From contig CAZVOA010000001.1 of NCBI GenBank assembly GCA_964628465.1, forward strand, positions 62,001 to 126,000: a stretch of DNA of 64,000 nt, written 5' to 3'. Both the position numbers and the translations under genes were made by a program. The notes under the pieces were generated by a model that ran no database searches, was not told the origin of the DNA, and worked only from the letters and a program-made list of their open reading frames with translations. This stretch comes from JAFGPS01 sp964628465. Lineage in GTDB: Bacteria; Planctomycetota; Phycisphaerae; Sedimentisphaerales; Anaerobacaceae. Of the stretch, positions 25,365 to 34,758 are shown piece after piece (position 1 is the stretch's first letter; every line of letters begins with the position of its first letter).

Positions 25365-26162
25365 TTACAAGATTGAATCAGAATTAACATCAAATTCCGG
25401 AGATGGCATGTTTCCAACTTGCAATATAATACCGGTTTCAGCATTAATCACATAACGAATATGATTAACCGCTCTTATACCAATTGCATCATTAGACAAT
25501 GGAGGAGCAATTGGAGGTATTCCTCGAAGGTCTATAATCCAAACACGTTGCGGCTCACCATTTGTACGAAATTCATCAGAATACCAAACATATTGTGCAT
25601 CAATTTCTTTTGCATTATAAGGCATTCCGATGCCAAATTTATGAACGATATTTAGAGCATCAATAAAGCTGTTATTTGGAAGGGTATCAGGAAAACCTAA
25701 ATATTTTATATTATCTTGAAACTCTTTTTCAACTTTCTCAGCTTTTCGTGCTTTACCTACATTAGGATCGTTTCCATCATATTTTGATGAAATTCTCAAT
25801 AGTTCACCGTTGTATGGATCTATTAATATCGCGAAGTTTCTATTATATCTATCTTTAAAATTAGGGTCTTCCGTTTTTATCTTAAGATTAAAATTATTCA
25901 TTTCCACAAGCCATACATTTTTTCTCCCTTTTACCTTTTCATGAAGAAAAGGTGTATTATCCTCAATAATATCAACTCTCTTGAATGAATAATTTATTCC
26001 CGCAATAGAATTAAAGTCTGTAATTTTATTAATGTAATCAGTAACTTCCGCCTCTGTATTAAGATTTGGTTTCGCCTGAACATGATTAAAGATAATAGTA
26101 TACAAAATCATTAAGGTTACATTTGTAAGAAAGTATCTCGCTTTAATTATTTTCTTTTTCAT
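25365..26162 (-). CDS. Secreted hypothetical protein with PepSY-like repeats
   Basis: 265 residues. Basic start, hydrophobic segment about 9-28 and HVQA cleavage region indicate a signal peptide. Two segments, ILIDPYNGELLRIS and YVINAETGIILQVG, have the strand pattern and D/E-x-x-TG turn seen in PepSY-type domains, which often inhibit or modulate peptidases. The match is weak and the function unknown. Very AT-rich. Located between the hypothetical gene and arfB. Confidence 0.55.
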   Translation of the reverse strand: MKKKIIKARYFLTNVTLMILYTIIFNHVQAKPNLNTEAEVTDYINKITDFNSIAGINYSFKRVDIIEDNTPFLHEKVKGRKNVWLVEMNNFNLKIKTEDPNFKDRYNRNFAILIDPYNGELLRISSKYDGNDPNVGKARKAEKVEKEFQDNIKYLGFPDTLPNNSFIDALNIVHKFGIGMPYNAKEIDAQYVWYSDEFRTNGEPQRVWIIDLRGIPPIAPPLSNDAIGIRAVNHIRYVINAETGIILQVGNMPSPEFDVNSDSIL

Positions 26163-26190
26163 ATCAGTTTCCCCCTTCTATTAATATCGT

Positions 26191-26619
26191 TTACATTTCA
26201 AAACCTTTTTCTGATCTTTGCTGCTTAAGTCTGCCCCTGCGTTTTTTCTCTTCTAATCTATTTTGTTTAGCGCTGTATGGAACCTTTGTTTTTTTGCGTA
26301 CAGGTTTTCGTTTGAGAGCATTAGCTAACAGTTCTTGCAATCGTTCAATAGCAGCTAAGCGATTTGCATTTTGAGATCTGTGTGTCTGTGATATAACCCG
26401 TATAAATCCGTCTTTATCAATTCTTTTTGACAGACGTTTCAATAAAAGATTTTTCTGGTCATCCGAAAAACCTGAGCTTGCTTGTATATTAAAAAATAAT
26501 GTCATTCTCGTATTAAGCTTGTTTACATTCTGGCCGCCAGGACCGGAACTGCGCGAGGCTTTGAATATAAACTCACTTTCCGGAACAACGACGTTTTCTG
26601 TAATTTCTATCTGACTCAT
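26191..26619 (-). CDS. arfB: Alternative ribosome-rescue factor / peptidyl-tRNA hydrolase
   Basis: About 142 residues from ATG 26619, with GGAAAG in front; TTG 26634 is an alternative. The GGQ motif lies in SSGPGGQNVNK and the C-terminus is Lys/Arg-rich (KRKPVRKKTKVP... KKRRGRLKQQR), as in ArfB/YaeJ, whose basic tail enters the empty mRNA channel. It releases peptides from stalled ribosomes. Sits directly downstream of pheS on the same strand. Confidence 0.88.
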   Translation of the reverse strand: MSQIEITENVVVPESEFIFKASRSSGPGGQNVNKLNTRMTLFFNIQASSGFSDDQKNLLLKRLSKRIDKDGFIRVISQTHRSQNANRLAAIERLQELLANALKRKPVRKKTKVPYSAKQNRLEEKKRRGRLKQQRSEKGFEM

Positions 26620-26740
26620 TGGCCAACTTTCCAAATATTTCCTCGTATAGAATATACATATATACCTTAACTATCAAGAGTCAATTTTTAAGACAGACTG
26701 ATATTGTGAGAAATTATGTGAAATGATTTGCTCGTTGTTA

Positions 26741-27733
26741 TTAGAATTGACTAAGGAATCGCAGGTCGTTCTCGAAGAGGAGGCGGATATCTGTAATCCC
26801 ATATTTTCGCATTGCGAGGCGTTCTATGCCGAAACCGAAAGCCCAGCCGGTGTATTTTTCACTGTCTATCCCGACCGCGTCGAAGACGTTCGGATCGACC
26901 ATGCCGCAGCCGCCCATTTCGACCCATCTCTCATTGCCTTCCTTATCTAAAAGAAGCAAATCAATTTCTGCGCTTGGCTCTGTAAATGGGAAAAAGCTCG
27001 GCCTGAATCTCCAGCGAGTTTCGGGACCGAAGAATGTGTGTATGAATTGCTCTATGGTTGTTTTCATATCAACCATGCTGACACCCTCATCAACGACGAG
27101 TGCCTCAAGCTGATGGAACATATACATATGCGTCGCATCAACCGTGTCGGGACGATAAACCCTTCCCGGAGCAACAACACGGATAGGAGGTTTCTTATTT
27201 TCCATTACGCGAATCTGGATTGTCGAAGTCTGGCTTCGTAATAATGTACTATCGTCAATATAGAAATTGTCGGAAGGTTCTCTGGCTGGATGTTCCGGCG
27301 GAATATTAAGAGCGATAAAATTATGCCACTCGTCTTCGACTTCCGGGCCGTATGCAACATCAAAGCCCATTCGTCCGAATATTTCCAGCAACTCATTGAG
27401 AGTTTGTGTAATTACATGAGCTTTGCCGATATTAACCGGAATTCCGGGCAAAGTCACATCCACAAGCTTTTTCTGCTTGTCCCCACAAGAAAGCGACAAG
27501 CTGGATTTAATATCATCGAATGCTTTTGAAACCTCGACCTTAATTTTATTAGCAAGCTGTCCAGCCTGCGGCTTAATATCTTTAGGGAACTTGCCGACCT
27601 GACTAAGCATATCAATGACAAGCCCTTTTCGCCCGAGGTATTTGATACGAAATTGCTCCAGGGACTCCAGGTCGGAAACTTTCTTTAAATCAGAAAGCGC
27701 TTCTTTGCCGATTTTTTCAAATTGCTCAAGCAT
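26741..27733 (-). CDS. pheS: Phenylalanyl-tRNA synthetase alpha subunit
   Basis: 330 residues with the N-terminal coiled coil, motif 2 (FRPSFFPFTEPSAEID) and motif 3 (GFGIERLAMRKYGI) of class II PheS. It forms an alpha2-beta2 enzyme with PheT. Last gene of the thrS-infC-rpmI-rplT-pheS block. The expected pheT is not next to it: arfB follows instead, so the beta subunit must be encoded elsewhere. Confidence 0.97.
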   Translation of the reverse strand: MLEQFEKIGKEALSDLKKVSDLESLEQFRIKYLGRKGLVIDMLSQVGKFPKDIKPQAGQLANKIKVEVSKAFDDIKSSLSLSCGDKQKKLVDVTLPGIPVNIGKAHVITQTLNELLEIFGRMGFDVAYGPEVEDEWHNFIALNIPPEHPAREPSDNFYIDDSTLLRSQTSTIQIRVMENKKPPIRVVAPGRVYRPDTVDATHMYMFHQLEALVVDEGVSMVDMKTTIEQFIHTFFGPETRWRFRPSFFPFTEPSAEIDLLLLDKEGNERWVEMGGCGMVDPNVFDAVGIDSEKYTGWAFGFGIERLAMRKYGITDIRLLFENDLRFLSQF

Positions 27734-27773
27734 TTTTTATTTTGCGAATTGCGTGATGCGTGACAAATTGTAA

Positions 27774-28130
27774 TTATGAAGCGGCTTTTTGTGCCGCGCC
27801 GAGAATCGCATCGAAACCTTTAGGGTCATCAATAGCAATTTCACTGAGCATCTTGCGGTTAATTGTAATATTCGCTTTAATGCAATAGTCAATGAACTGG
27901 CTGTATCTTACTCCACGCTGTCTGCAGGCAGCACTTAAACGTGTTATCCACAAACCACGAAAATCTCTTTTTTTCAGTTTTCTGCCTACTTTGGCATATA
28001 CGCCCGCTCTGACAAATGCTTCTTTGGCCAGCCGATACTGTTTACCCGCCTGCCCGCGATGTCCTCTTACTGCTTTTAGAACGCGTTTTCTTGCCTGACG
28101 TGTTGCGGCACCTTTTCTTACTCTTGGCAT
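27774..28130 (-). CDS. rplT: Ribosomal protein L20
   Basis: 118 residues, normal length, MPRVRKGAATRQARKRVLK start and the conserved LWITRLSAACRQRGVRYSQF segment. Binds 23S rRNA early in 50S assembly, and in many bacteria represses its own operon. Twelve bases after rpmI. Confidence 0.98.
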   Translation of the reverse strand: MPRVRKGAATRQARKRVLKAVRGHRGQAGKQYRLAKEAFVRAGVYAKVGRKLKKRDFRGLWITRLSAACRQRGVRYSQFIDYCIKANITINRKMLSEIAIDDPKGFDAILGAAQKAAS

Positions 28131-28142
28131 ATCAGCTTTCCT

Positions 28143-28337
28143 TTATTTTCCTAATTTAATAAGGACCTTTTCCCCGCTCACTTTATTCATTGTCATTGAG
28201 CTGGTGACCCTTCTTTGTTTATTGCCACTTTTTTTACTCATAAGATGACCTGCACCGGCTTTTTTATGTTTGATTTTACCAGTTGCGGTTACTTTTACTC
28301 TTTTTTTTAAACCCTTATGGGTTTTTTGCTTTGGCAT
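28143..28337 (-). CDS. rpmI: Ribosomal protein L35
   Basis: 64 residues, MPKQKTHKGLKKRVKVTATG start typical of L35, a small basic 50S protein. AAGGA precedes the ATG. A promoter candidate lies at 28369-28397, so rpmI-rplT-pheS may also be expressed apart from infC. Confidence 0.97.
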   Translation of the reverse strand: MPKQKTHKGLKKRVKVTATGKIKHKKAGAGHLMSKKSGNKQRRVTSSMTMNKVSGEKVLIKLGK

Positions 28338-28680
28338 TTAGCTAATCCTTAAAAAAACTCATTAAAGAATCTTATTTAAAAAAATTTGATTTTGCAAATT
28401 CCGTCTTCTTACGAAAAATACAAAAATACTAATTTAAGCTATTTATAGGTACAGGTCAACACCCAAGGTTAAATTTTTATGAAAAAAATCCCCCTTTTAT
28501 ACAGATTTTCCCCAATAATAGGCTTTCCCTTATATAAATAACCCGAAAAATCGAATTATCAGAACATTTTTTACTCAAATAATAAAAAAATACCTGCAAA
28601 CAAATCAATATACGTCAATTCTGAAATATACCCAAAAAATGAATATTAAGAGCAATTGGCTTGCTTACAAGGAACAATTT
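28338..28680. other. Spacer between infC and rpmI
   Basis: 343 AT-rich bases, longer than usual for this operon. A leftward promoter candidate is present near its rpmI end (28369-28397). No ORF and no strong terminator hairpin seen; an L20-binding leader could lie here but I could not identify one. Confidence 0.5.
28369..28397 (-). promoter_or_regulatory. Probable promoter for rpmI-rplT
   Basis: On the minus strand TTGCAA (28397-28392), 17-base spacer, TAAGAT (28374-28369), about 30 bases before the rpmI start. Confidence 0.5.
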
Positions 28681-29214
28681 TTACTCAACACCCGCATGTT
28701 TTTTTGGTACAAGCAATAATGTCATGCGTTTTCCGTTCATTTGGGCTGGACGTTCAATTTTTGCTATATCCTCAAGATTTCCAGTGATTTGATCAAATAC
28801 TTCAAAACCCTTATCTCTATGCAATACCTGGCGGCCTCTGAAGAATATAGTGAATTGTACCTTATGGCCTTTATCAAGAAACTCTCTTCCATGCTTGAGT
28901 TTTATTTCAAGGTCATGTTTATCTGTTTCCGGTCTAAGCCTGATTTCCTTTAGTGTGACACTATGGCGAACATTCTTCTTATGAGCATCACGTTCCTTGC
29001 GCTTCTGTTCATAAAGCCATTTGCCATAATCCATTATCTTACAGACGGGAGGGTCATTCGCTGGGGCTACTTCCACGAGGTCCAAGCCAACCTCTCTCGC
29101 TTTATCAAGCGCCTCTTGCCTGTCAATAACACCTAACTGATTATTTGATTCATCAATCACTCTTAACGCAATTGCTCGAATCCCTCCATTTATCCTTAAA
29201 CCTTTTTTATCTAT
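28681..29214 (-). CDS. infC: Translation initiation factor IF-3, ATA start codon
   Basis: The conserved IF-3 N-terminus (LRINGGIRAIALRVIDESN) extends upstream of the first ordinary start codon (GTG 29160). In frame, the only plausible start is ATA at 29214-29212, giving IDKKGLRINGGI, six bases after AAGGTGG; no ATG, GTG or TTG occurs between it and the upstream in-frame stop. Rare AUU-class starts are the known basis of IF-3 autoregulation, since IF-3 rejects initiation at non-canonical codons. About 177 residues. The rest of the protein has both IF-3 domains with normal length. Confidence 0.95.
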   Translation of the reverse strand: MDKKGLRINGGIRAIALRVIDESNNQLGVIDRQEALDKAREVGLDLVEVAPANDPPVCKIMDYGKWLYEQKRKERDAHKKNVRHSVTLKEIRLRPETDKHDLEIKLKHGREFLDKGHKVQFTIFFRGRQVLHRDKGFEVFDQITGNLEDIAKIERPAQMNGKRMTLLLVPKKHAGVE

Positions 29215-29303
29215 TGTGAACCACCTTACCTTTCTATTATAATATTAAAATTGTTCATGTACCTTTGGCACAAACATTATTAACAAATTATAAAATAATA
29301 TGC

Positions 29304-31232
29304 TTAAAAAGCCAAATCAATTATCTTATCGGCTATTTTTGTTTTTGCTATTTCCAAAAATTTATCCATTTCAACAGTATAATTCTCTTTTAGACCCCGA
29401 ATCCTGACATTAACAGTGCCGGACTGAGCTTCTTTCGGCCCTATAACAAGCATATACGGAACTTTCTCATTATACGCTTTAATTATCTTGGAGTTTATTT
29501 TTTCATCGGATAAATCACAACTAAACCGAAGATTTGCCTCTTTTAGTTTATTTTCAATAACCTTCGCGTAATCATTTGTTTTTTCGCTGATCGGAAGCAC
29601 TCTGACTTGTTCAGGAGCGAGCCAAAGCGGGAAATTCGCGGCATAATGTTCAATTAAAATACCAATAAAGCGCTCAAAAGAACCTAAAATCGCGCGATGT
29701 ATCATAACCGGCGCTTTTTCGGTATTATCTTTATCAGTATAAACCAGTCCGAAACGCTCCGGCATAGAAAAATCTAATTGAATCGTACCAAGCTGCCATG
29801 ACCTTTTCAGGCAATCTTCGACATGAAAATCAATTTTCGGGCCATAAAACGCCCCGTCACCTTCGTTAATCTTGAAATCAATGCCTTTATGATCAAGAGC
29901 GGCTTTTAGAGCATTCGTAGCAATTTCCCATATTTCATCCGAACCAATGTGATTTTCCGGTTTAGTAGAAAGTTCGATATGAAAATCCTTAAAACCAAAA
30001 GCCTGATAAGTCTCGAATACCAATTCAATTACAGATATTATTTCAGGCTCGATTTGCTCTGGAGTACAGAAAATATGCGCATCATCCTGAGTAAACTGCC
30101 TTACCCTGAATAAACCGTGCATTACGCCGCTCGCTTCGTGCCTGTGTACAAGGCCAAGCTCGGCTACTCGTTTTGGAAATTCACGATACGAATGTTTGCG
30201 GGTGTTAAAGACCAGACACCCGCCGGGGCAATTCATCGGCTTAACCGCATATCCCATATCATCTATTGTCGTGAAATACATATTCTCTTTATAATGATCC
30301 CAGTGGCCGCTTTTATGCCAAAGAGATTCATTAAGAATAATCGGGGTTCGTATTTCTTCATATCCGTATTTTTGATGAATACTGCGCCAGAAATCAACTA
30401 TAGCATTCCAGATAACCATTCCTCTGGCGTGCATAAACGCGAAACCGGGACCGGCTTCGTTGAAACTGAACAAATCAAGCTGTTTACCTAATACCCTGTG
30501 GTCGCGTTTCTTGGCTTCTTCAATTCGATTGAGATATTCGTCAAGCTGCTTTTTATCCGGCCATGCGGTGCCGTAAACACGCTGGAGCATCTTTTGTGTA
30601 GGGTCTCCATGCCAGTATGCGCCGGCGACCGACATTATCTTCAAAGCTCCTGCTTTACCCGTACTCGGAATATGAGGCCCCCTGCACAAATCCTCGAATC
30701 CATCGCTATGCGAATAAAAACTGATAGAATCACCATCAGCCCGATTAATGTTATCCGTTTTATATTTATCGTCTTTAAGCTTATTTAACGCTTCCTCACG
30801 TGACATTTCCTTACGCACGAAGGGAGTATCAGCCTTAACGATTTCAGCCATTTTCTTTTCAATTAGCTCAAAATCCGTCGGGCGAATAGGTTCATCGAGG
30901 TCAATATCGTAGTAAAAACCGTCATCTACGGTCGGGCCGTAAACAAGCTTTGTGCCGGGCCAGATACTGCAAATAGCTTCCGCCATTATATGAGCGCTGC
31001 TATGACGCATAATTTCCAGGCCTTCGCTGTCTTTATTTGTAATAATTTGAACCTGAGCTTCCTGCTCGCCATTTGAAAAGACAGGGGCTGATAAATCTTT
31101 CAATTGCCCATTAATTTTCACCGCAATAGCAGATTTTGCAAGTCCTGGACCAATTTGCTCCGCTAATTGCTTACCAGTTAAAGAGTTATCGACATCTAAT
31201 ATTTTGCCGTCGGGAAGTTTAACTTTAGCCAT
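29304..31232 (-). CDS. thrS: Threonyl-tRNA synthetase
   Basis: 642 residues, normal for the enzyme. N-terminal TGS domain (about 1-62), editing domain with HSSAH and a later CRGPH site, class II core with the zinc-binding MNCPGGC Cys and HRHEASGVMHGLFRVRQF motif 2, and a C-terminal anticodon-binding domain. Starts ATG 31232. First gene of the thrS-infC-rpmI-rplT-pheS group. No T-box-like leader was recognised upstream. Confidence 0.98.
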   Translation of the reverse strand: MAKVKLPDGKILDVDNSLTGKQLAEQIGPGLAKSAIAVKINGQLKDLSAPVFSNGEQEAQVQIITNKDSEGLEIMRHSSAHIMAEAICSIWPGTKLVYGPTVDDGFYYDIDLDEPIRPTDFELIEKKMAEIVKADTPFVRKEMSREEALNKLKDDKYKTDNINRADGDSISFYSHSDGFEDLCRGPHIPSTGKAGALKIMSVAGAYWHGDPTQKMLQRVYGTAWPDKKQLDEYLNRIEEAKKRDHRVLGKQLDLFSFNEAGPGFAFMHARGMVIWNAIVDFWRSIHQKYGYEEIRTPIILNESLWHKSGHWDHYKENMYFTTIDDMGYAVKPMNCPGGCLVFNTRKHSYREFPKRVAELGLVHRHEASGVMHGLFRVRQFTQDDAHIFCTPEQIEPEIISVIELVFETYQAFGFKDFHIELSTKPENHIGSDEIWEIATNALKAALDHKGIDFKINEGDGAFYGPKIDFHVEDCLKRSWQLGTIQLDFSMPERFGLVYTDKDNTEKAPVMIHRAILGSFERFIGILIEHYAANFPLWLAPEQVRVLPISEKTNDYAKVIENKLKEANLRFSCDLSDEKINSKIIKAYNEKVPYMLVIGPKEAQSGTVNVRIRGLKENYTVEMDKFLEIAKTKIADKIIDLAF

Positions 31233-31341
31233 ATTAATACGTTTTCGTTCCTTTTTCTATATAAAATTTTCATTTTTTATCTAACCGAATTTAACCTACA
31301 TACTAAACTATGTCAATAATATTTATGGACCTAATAAATTC

Positions 31342-31370
31342 TTGCACTATTATTATCAAATCGTTATAAT
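31342..31370 (+). promoter_or_regulatory. Probable promoter for the FHA-GspE-CvpA operon
   Basis: TTGCAC (31342-31347), 17-base spacer, TATAAT (31365-31370). The 5-prime leader to ATG 31531 would be about 150 bases. Confidence 0.55.
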
Positions 31371-31530
31371 ATTTACAGTTGTGCCAATCGTGCTGTTTTA
31401 TGGATTATCAAACTTACATTTGACAGCATAAATCAGGGATTGAAATTGGGTTTGTTTCCCGAAATCTATTCCTAAAAAATTGAAAATAGCCCTTTGGCGT
31501 TTCATTAAGAACTAAAAGAGGAAGGCTTTT

Positions 31531-31974
31531 ATGCATGCAAATTTAGTTCTATTCACAAAAAGCGGCACGCAAAGGATTATTCCTTTGTCGAGCGAAATCA
31601 CTATACTTGGTCGGCGGCATGATTGCGACTTGCGTATCCCGATGAAACTGGTTTCGAGAAGACACTGCCAGTTAAGCAAGAACAATGGCGACTTAAAAAT
31701 ACGTGATCTCGATTCTAAATGCGGAACATTCCTTAACGGTAAAAAAGTAAGCGAAAGTGTTGTTAATGCCGGGGATTATATTGGAATCGGCCCTTTGACA
31801 TTCCAACTTCAAATCGACGGAAAACCAGAGAAAACATCCCCGCCGCAGCAAAATCAACCACAGACTAAACCTGCCTCCGCTCCCCAGGAGAATAAGCCTG
31901 AATTAGGTTTGTCCGACAGTTCAGCGGCTCTTGACTTGTCTGACTCATTCATAGCAGAGCTTGACGAGCTATAA
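31531..31974 (+). CDS. FHA-domain protein
   Basis: 147 residues. The first ~95 form a forkhead-associated domain: ITILGRRHDCDLRI, SRRHCQL, and the GTFLNGKKV loop, all with the phosphothreonine-binding Arg, Ser-x-x-His and Asn residues. A Pro/Gln/Lys-rich linker leads to a short acidic tail with two LDLSDS-like repeats. FHA domains bind phosphothreonine on partners of Ser/Thr kinases, of which two occur in this window. Preceded by GAGGAAGG. It lies 176 bases upstream of the ATPase gene; co-transcription is likely but not shown. Confidence 0.9.
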   Translation: MHANLVLFTKSGTQRIIPLSSEITILGRRHDCDLRIPMKLVSRRHCQLSKNNGDLKIRDLDSKCGTFLNGKKVSESVVNAGDYIGIGPLTFQLQIDGKPEKTSPPQQNQPQTKPASAPQENKPELGLSDSSAALDLSDSFIAELDEL

Positions 31975-32150
31975 ACCATTTTGCTTTTAACAATACTCTG
32001 TATAATATCAAATCACTTTTTACGAACTTATCTGAAATAACAGGAAATATATCTGGATAAATTGTTTTATTTAGATTGTAAAATCCCATAGAATATATTA
32101 TCCTGTTTCTGTTGGAGTAATTGCTTAATTGTTCTCTTTAAGGGGAAAAT

Positions 32151-33758
32151 ATGCAAGTTCTGGATTTTAAAGAGATTTTTAACTTTGGGAGTATTTATCA
32201 TATAGATATATTAGATTTTAATATTCTATCGGTTTCATTGCCATTTAATCCCATTAAGCTTTTTGTACTTATATTGTGGGTATATTTATGTTTATACTTA
32301 ATACAGCTTCTTCAATTCAGCCCACTTTTACCTCAAAAATACAGAACTGTATCTTATGCCATCACTCTTATTGCAGGGCCGGTATTCTGGTTGATTTTAC
32401 TGATAGTGGACACCGCAAAGAAATCGGCTAATACAAATAAAAGTATATTCGAACTTCTTAAACAGTTAATAAAAAAAGCAATTCAAAACATCAAGACAAA
32501 AACTTTATCACGATCAAGGCACGGAACTGAAATAAAATTATTTGATTCATCCGGCAGAAACTTTGATGAAATATACGGACATAGCGATAACAAAAAGCAG
32601 GACAACAGGATTCTTGATTTAACGGAGAAAATTATTGCTCATGCTATTGATAAACGAGCGAGTGACATCCTGGTAGATCCCAAAGATGAAACCACATACA
32701 CAATAAGATTGCGAATTGATGGTATTCTTCGAACTGTAAAAGAGCTTAAATCCAATACATGCAAAGCGGTTGTTAATAGTATCAAAGCCATATCAAGTAT
32801 GGACATTTCCGAAAAAAGAAGGCCGCAGGACGGCGCTTTTATTGCCAAAAAGGACAATAAAACAACTTCTTTCAGAGTCGCAAGTGCCGGAGTAGTCAAT
32901 GGAGAGAAACTGTCTATAAGAGTGTTGAACCAGGATGCAGGCACTTCAACTTTGCGTGATATAGGCCTTACAAAAAACCAGTATTCCACTATAACAGAAG
33001 CGTTAAAAATGCCTTCTGGAATGATATTGCTTTGCGGGCCGACAGGAAGCGGCAAAACAACTACTTTGTACGCAATGTTAAATTCCATTGACAGATTAAC
33101 ACACAATGTAATCACTGTAGAAGACCCAATTGAAGCAGTCCTCCCTTCGACCAGCCAGATTGAAATCAACCCCAAAGCTGATATTACGTTCGCAAAATCA
33201 TTAAGAAGCATTTTAAGACAAGACCCGGATGTTATATGTGTTGGCGAGATAAGAGATGAAGAGACGGCGGAAATCGCGCTTCGAGCGGCACAAACCGGTC
33301 ACCTTGTGTTAGCTACGATACATTGCGACAGCAATAAAACGGCTCTTATCAGGCTGCTTGATTTGGGAATATCCCCTCTTTTGCTTTCTTCTGGATTAAG
33401 TCTTTTATCATCACAGAGACTTCTTCGACGATTATGCAAACACTGCAAAAAACACATTGAGCCAAATGAGAAGCTAATTCAGGAATTCAAGAAAATTGGA
33501 TTATTAGACTACTCACATATATACAAGGCGAATGGATGCAGACATTGTGATGGTACAGGTTATTACGGCAGGACAGCGGCTTGTGATATTTTACCAATAA
33601 CTGAACAATTGAAAAATGATATAAGAAACATTGAAAACACTTCAAATATTAATCCCGAAAATCTTATACAAATTTCCTCGAAATTAAGAAAAGAAGCATT
33701 AAAAAAAGTTGCGGTTGGAATTACAAGTCTTGAAGAATTTAAAAGGGTAATAGGATAA
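32151..33758 (+). CDS. Membrane-anchored GspE/PilB-type secretion ATPase
   Basis: 535 residues. Instead of the usual N-terminal GspE/PilB domain there are two hydrophobic helices (about 38-58 and 68-90) followed by a basic linker. From ~155 the protein is a type II/IV-pilus ATPase: Walker A GPTGSGKT (296-303), Asp box, Walker B with DVICVGEIRDEETA, His box, and a C-terminal four-cysteine zinc site (CKHC...CRHC). Such ATPases drive pilus assembly or secretion. No secretin, pilin or GspF gene lies nearby. AAGGGG precedes the ATG. Three bases separate it from the CvpA-like gene. Confidence 0.88.
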   Translation: MQVLDFKEIFNFGSIYHIDILDFNILSVSLPFNPIKLFVLILWVYLCLYLIQLLQFSPLLPQKYRTVSYAITLIAGPVFWLILLIVDTAKKSANTNKSIFELLKQLIKKAIQNIKTKTLSRSRHGTEIKLFDSSGRNFDEIYGHSDNKKQDNRILDLTEKIIAHAIDKRASDILVDPKDETTYTIRLRIDGILRTVKELKSNTCKAVVNSIKAISSMDISEKRRPQDGAFIAKKDNKTTSFRVASAGVVNGEKLSIRVLNQDAGTSTLRDIGLTKNQYSTITEALKMPSGMILLCGPTGSGKTTTLYAMLNSIDRLTHNVITVEDPIEAVLPSTSQIEINPKADITFAKSLRSILRQDPDVICVGEIRDEETAEIALRAAQTGHLVLATIHCDSNKTALIRLLDLGISPLLLSSGLSLLSSQRLLRRLCKHCKKHIEPNEKLIQEFKKIGLLDYSHIYKANGCRHCDGTGYYGRTAACDILPITEQLKNDIRNIENTSNINPENLIQISSKLRKEALKKVAVGITSLEEFKRVIG

Positions 33759-33761
33759 ACT

Positions 33762-34409
33762 ATGTTATTCTGGATTGGCATTTTGATAAGCGGCTTATTT
33801 GCATGGTTAGCAATTAAAATTGGCTTCTATGAAATACTTGTCATGTTTTTTAATTTAGTAATTTCCATTTATGTATCGATATTCCTGACACCTGTAATTG
33901 ACGATTTATTTCCTTCCGCGAACGACACTATATTTTATAATACTTTTTCCCTGTCTATAGTTTCGACAGGAACATTTCTGATCTTATACGGCATAGCCTA
34001 CATTTTTTTAACCGGGCAGTTCAAGGTGACATTCCACAAAACATTTGAAATTCTTTTCGCAGGCTTATTGGGTTTCCTGACAGGTTTTCTCTTGTTCAGT
34101 TTCGCGGCATTGATAATTACAGTCACGCCGCTTTCTCAAAACCGCTTTATTAGCCAGATAGGATTTAACAAAGAATCTCAAAAAACAAATATTTCTTATA
34201 TTAGCTGGTGGTGTGATTTAGTCAATACCGCCGTTTCTTCAGATGAAAAAATAAAATGCAAAGATGTTATTGATGAATTAATCAATAACGCACAGAAAAA
34301 AGATTCTAATGACAAAAACGAAAAGAATCAGGCTTTATCCGAAGCAAAGGAAATACATGTCAAAGGTTCAACTGAAAAGAACTCACCTGCATTAAATATT
34401 TCAGAATAA
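33762..34409 (+). CDS. CvpA-like membrane protein
   Basis: 215 residues with four hydrophobic helices within the first ~130 (starting IGILISGLFAWLAIKIGFYE), including the short spacing and Gly-rich third segment (LLGFLTGFLLF) typical of CvpA-family proteins, and a charged, Lys/Glu-rich C-terminal tail of ~60 residues. CvpA relatives are linked to envelope homeostasis and colicin V export, with unclear mechanism. Tight spacing to the ATPase gene indicates an operon and possibly a shared membrane complex. Confidence 0.7.
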   Translation: MLFWIGILISGLFAWLAIKIGFYEILVMFFNLVISIYVSIFLTPVIDDLFPSANDTIFYNTFSLSIVSTGTFLILYGIAYIFLTGQFKVTFHKTFEILFAGLLGFLTGFLLFSFAALIITVTPLSQNRFISQIGFNKESQKTNISYISWWCDLVNTAVSSDEKIKCKDVIDELINNAQKKDSNDKNEKNQALSEAKEIHVKGSTEKNSPALNISE

Positions 34410-34416
34410 AGAATTA

Positions 34417-34647
34417 TTAGAGTCCGCAATGGCCGCCGCACATACCGCCGCATTCAGCTTGAGACGGGCCGGGACAGGAATCACACGAGTTCGAGGATTT
34501 GGTATGCCCCACCGCAAAACCTGAAAGCATTTTCTGCATGTTCATACTGCCGCACTTGCTGCACTGATGTTTTTGCGTTTTACTACCGCTTTCCAAAAAC
34601 TCTATTACTACACCACAATCATTACATTTATATTCAAATACAGGCAC
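34417..34647 (-). CDS. FmdB-type zinc-ribbon regulatory protein
   Basis: 76 residues starting MPVFEYKCNDCGVVIEFLES, with CNDC and CSKC pairs forming a zinc ribbon as in the FmdB/CxxC_CxxC_SSSS family. The C-terminus is Cys/Gly-rich (CDSCPGPSQAECGGMCGGHC), adding two more Cys pairs. Role unknown; family members are often annotated as regulators. Convergent with the CvpA-like gene, seven bases apart. Confidence 0.85.
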   Translation of the reverse strand: MPVFEYKCNDCGVVIEFLESGSKTQKHQCSKCGSMNMQKMLSGFAVGHTKSSNSCDSCPGPSQAECGGMCGGHCGL

Positions 34648-34758
34648 GATTCGATCTCCATTAAAAAATCAATATATTTTCTACATTATATATTACCGTG
34701 TCTTAATTTGCAATATATTGAAGGTCTAAATAATATGCTGTCTGATATTACTCTAATT

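Noticed and set aside
31233..31530. Possible T-box or other riboswitch upstream of thrS
   Set aside because: No conserved T-box sequence or specifier-like stem could be found; a rightward promoter explains part of the region.
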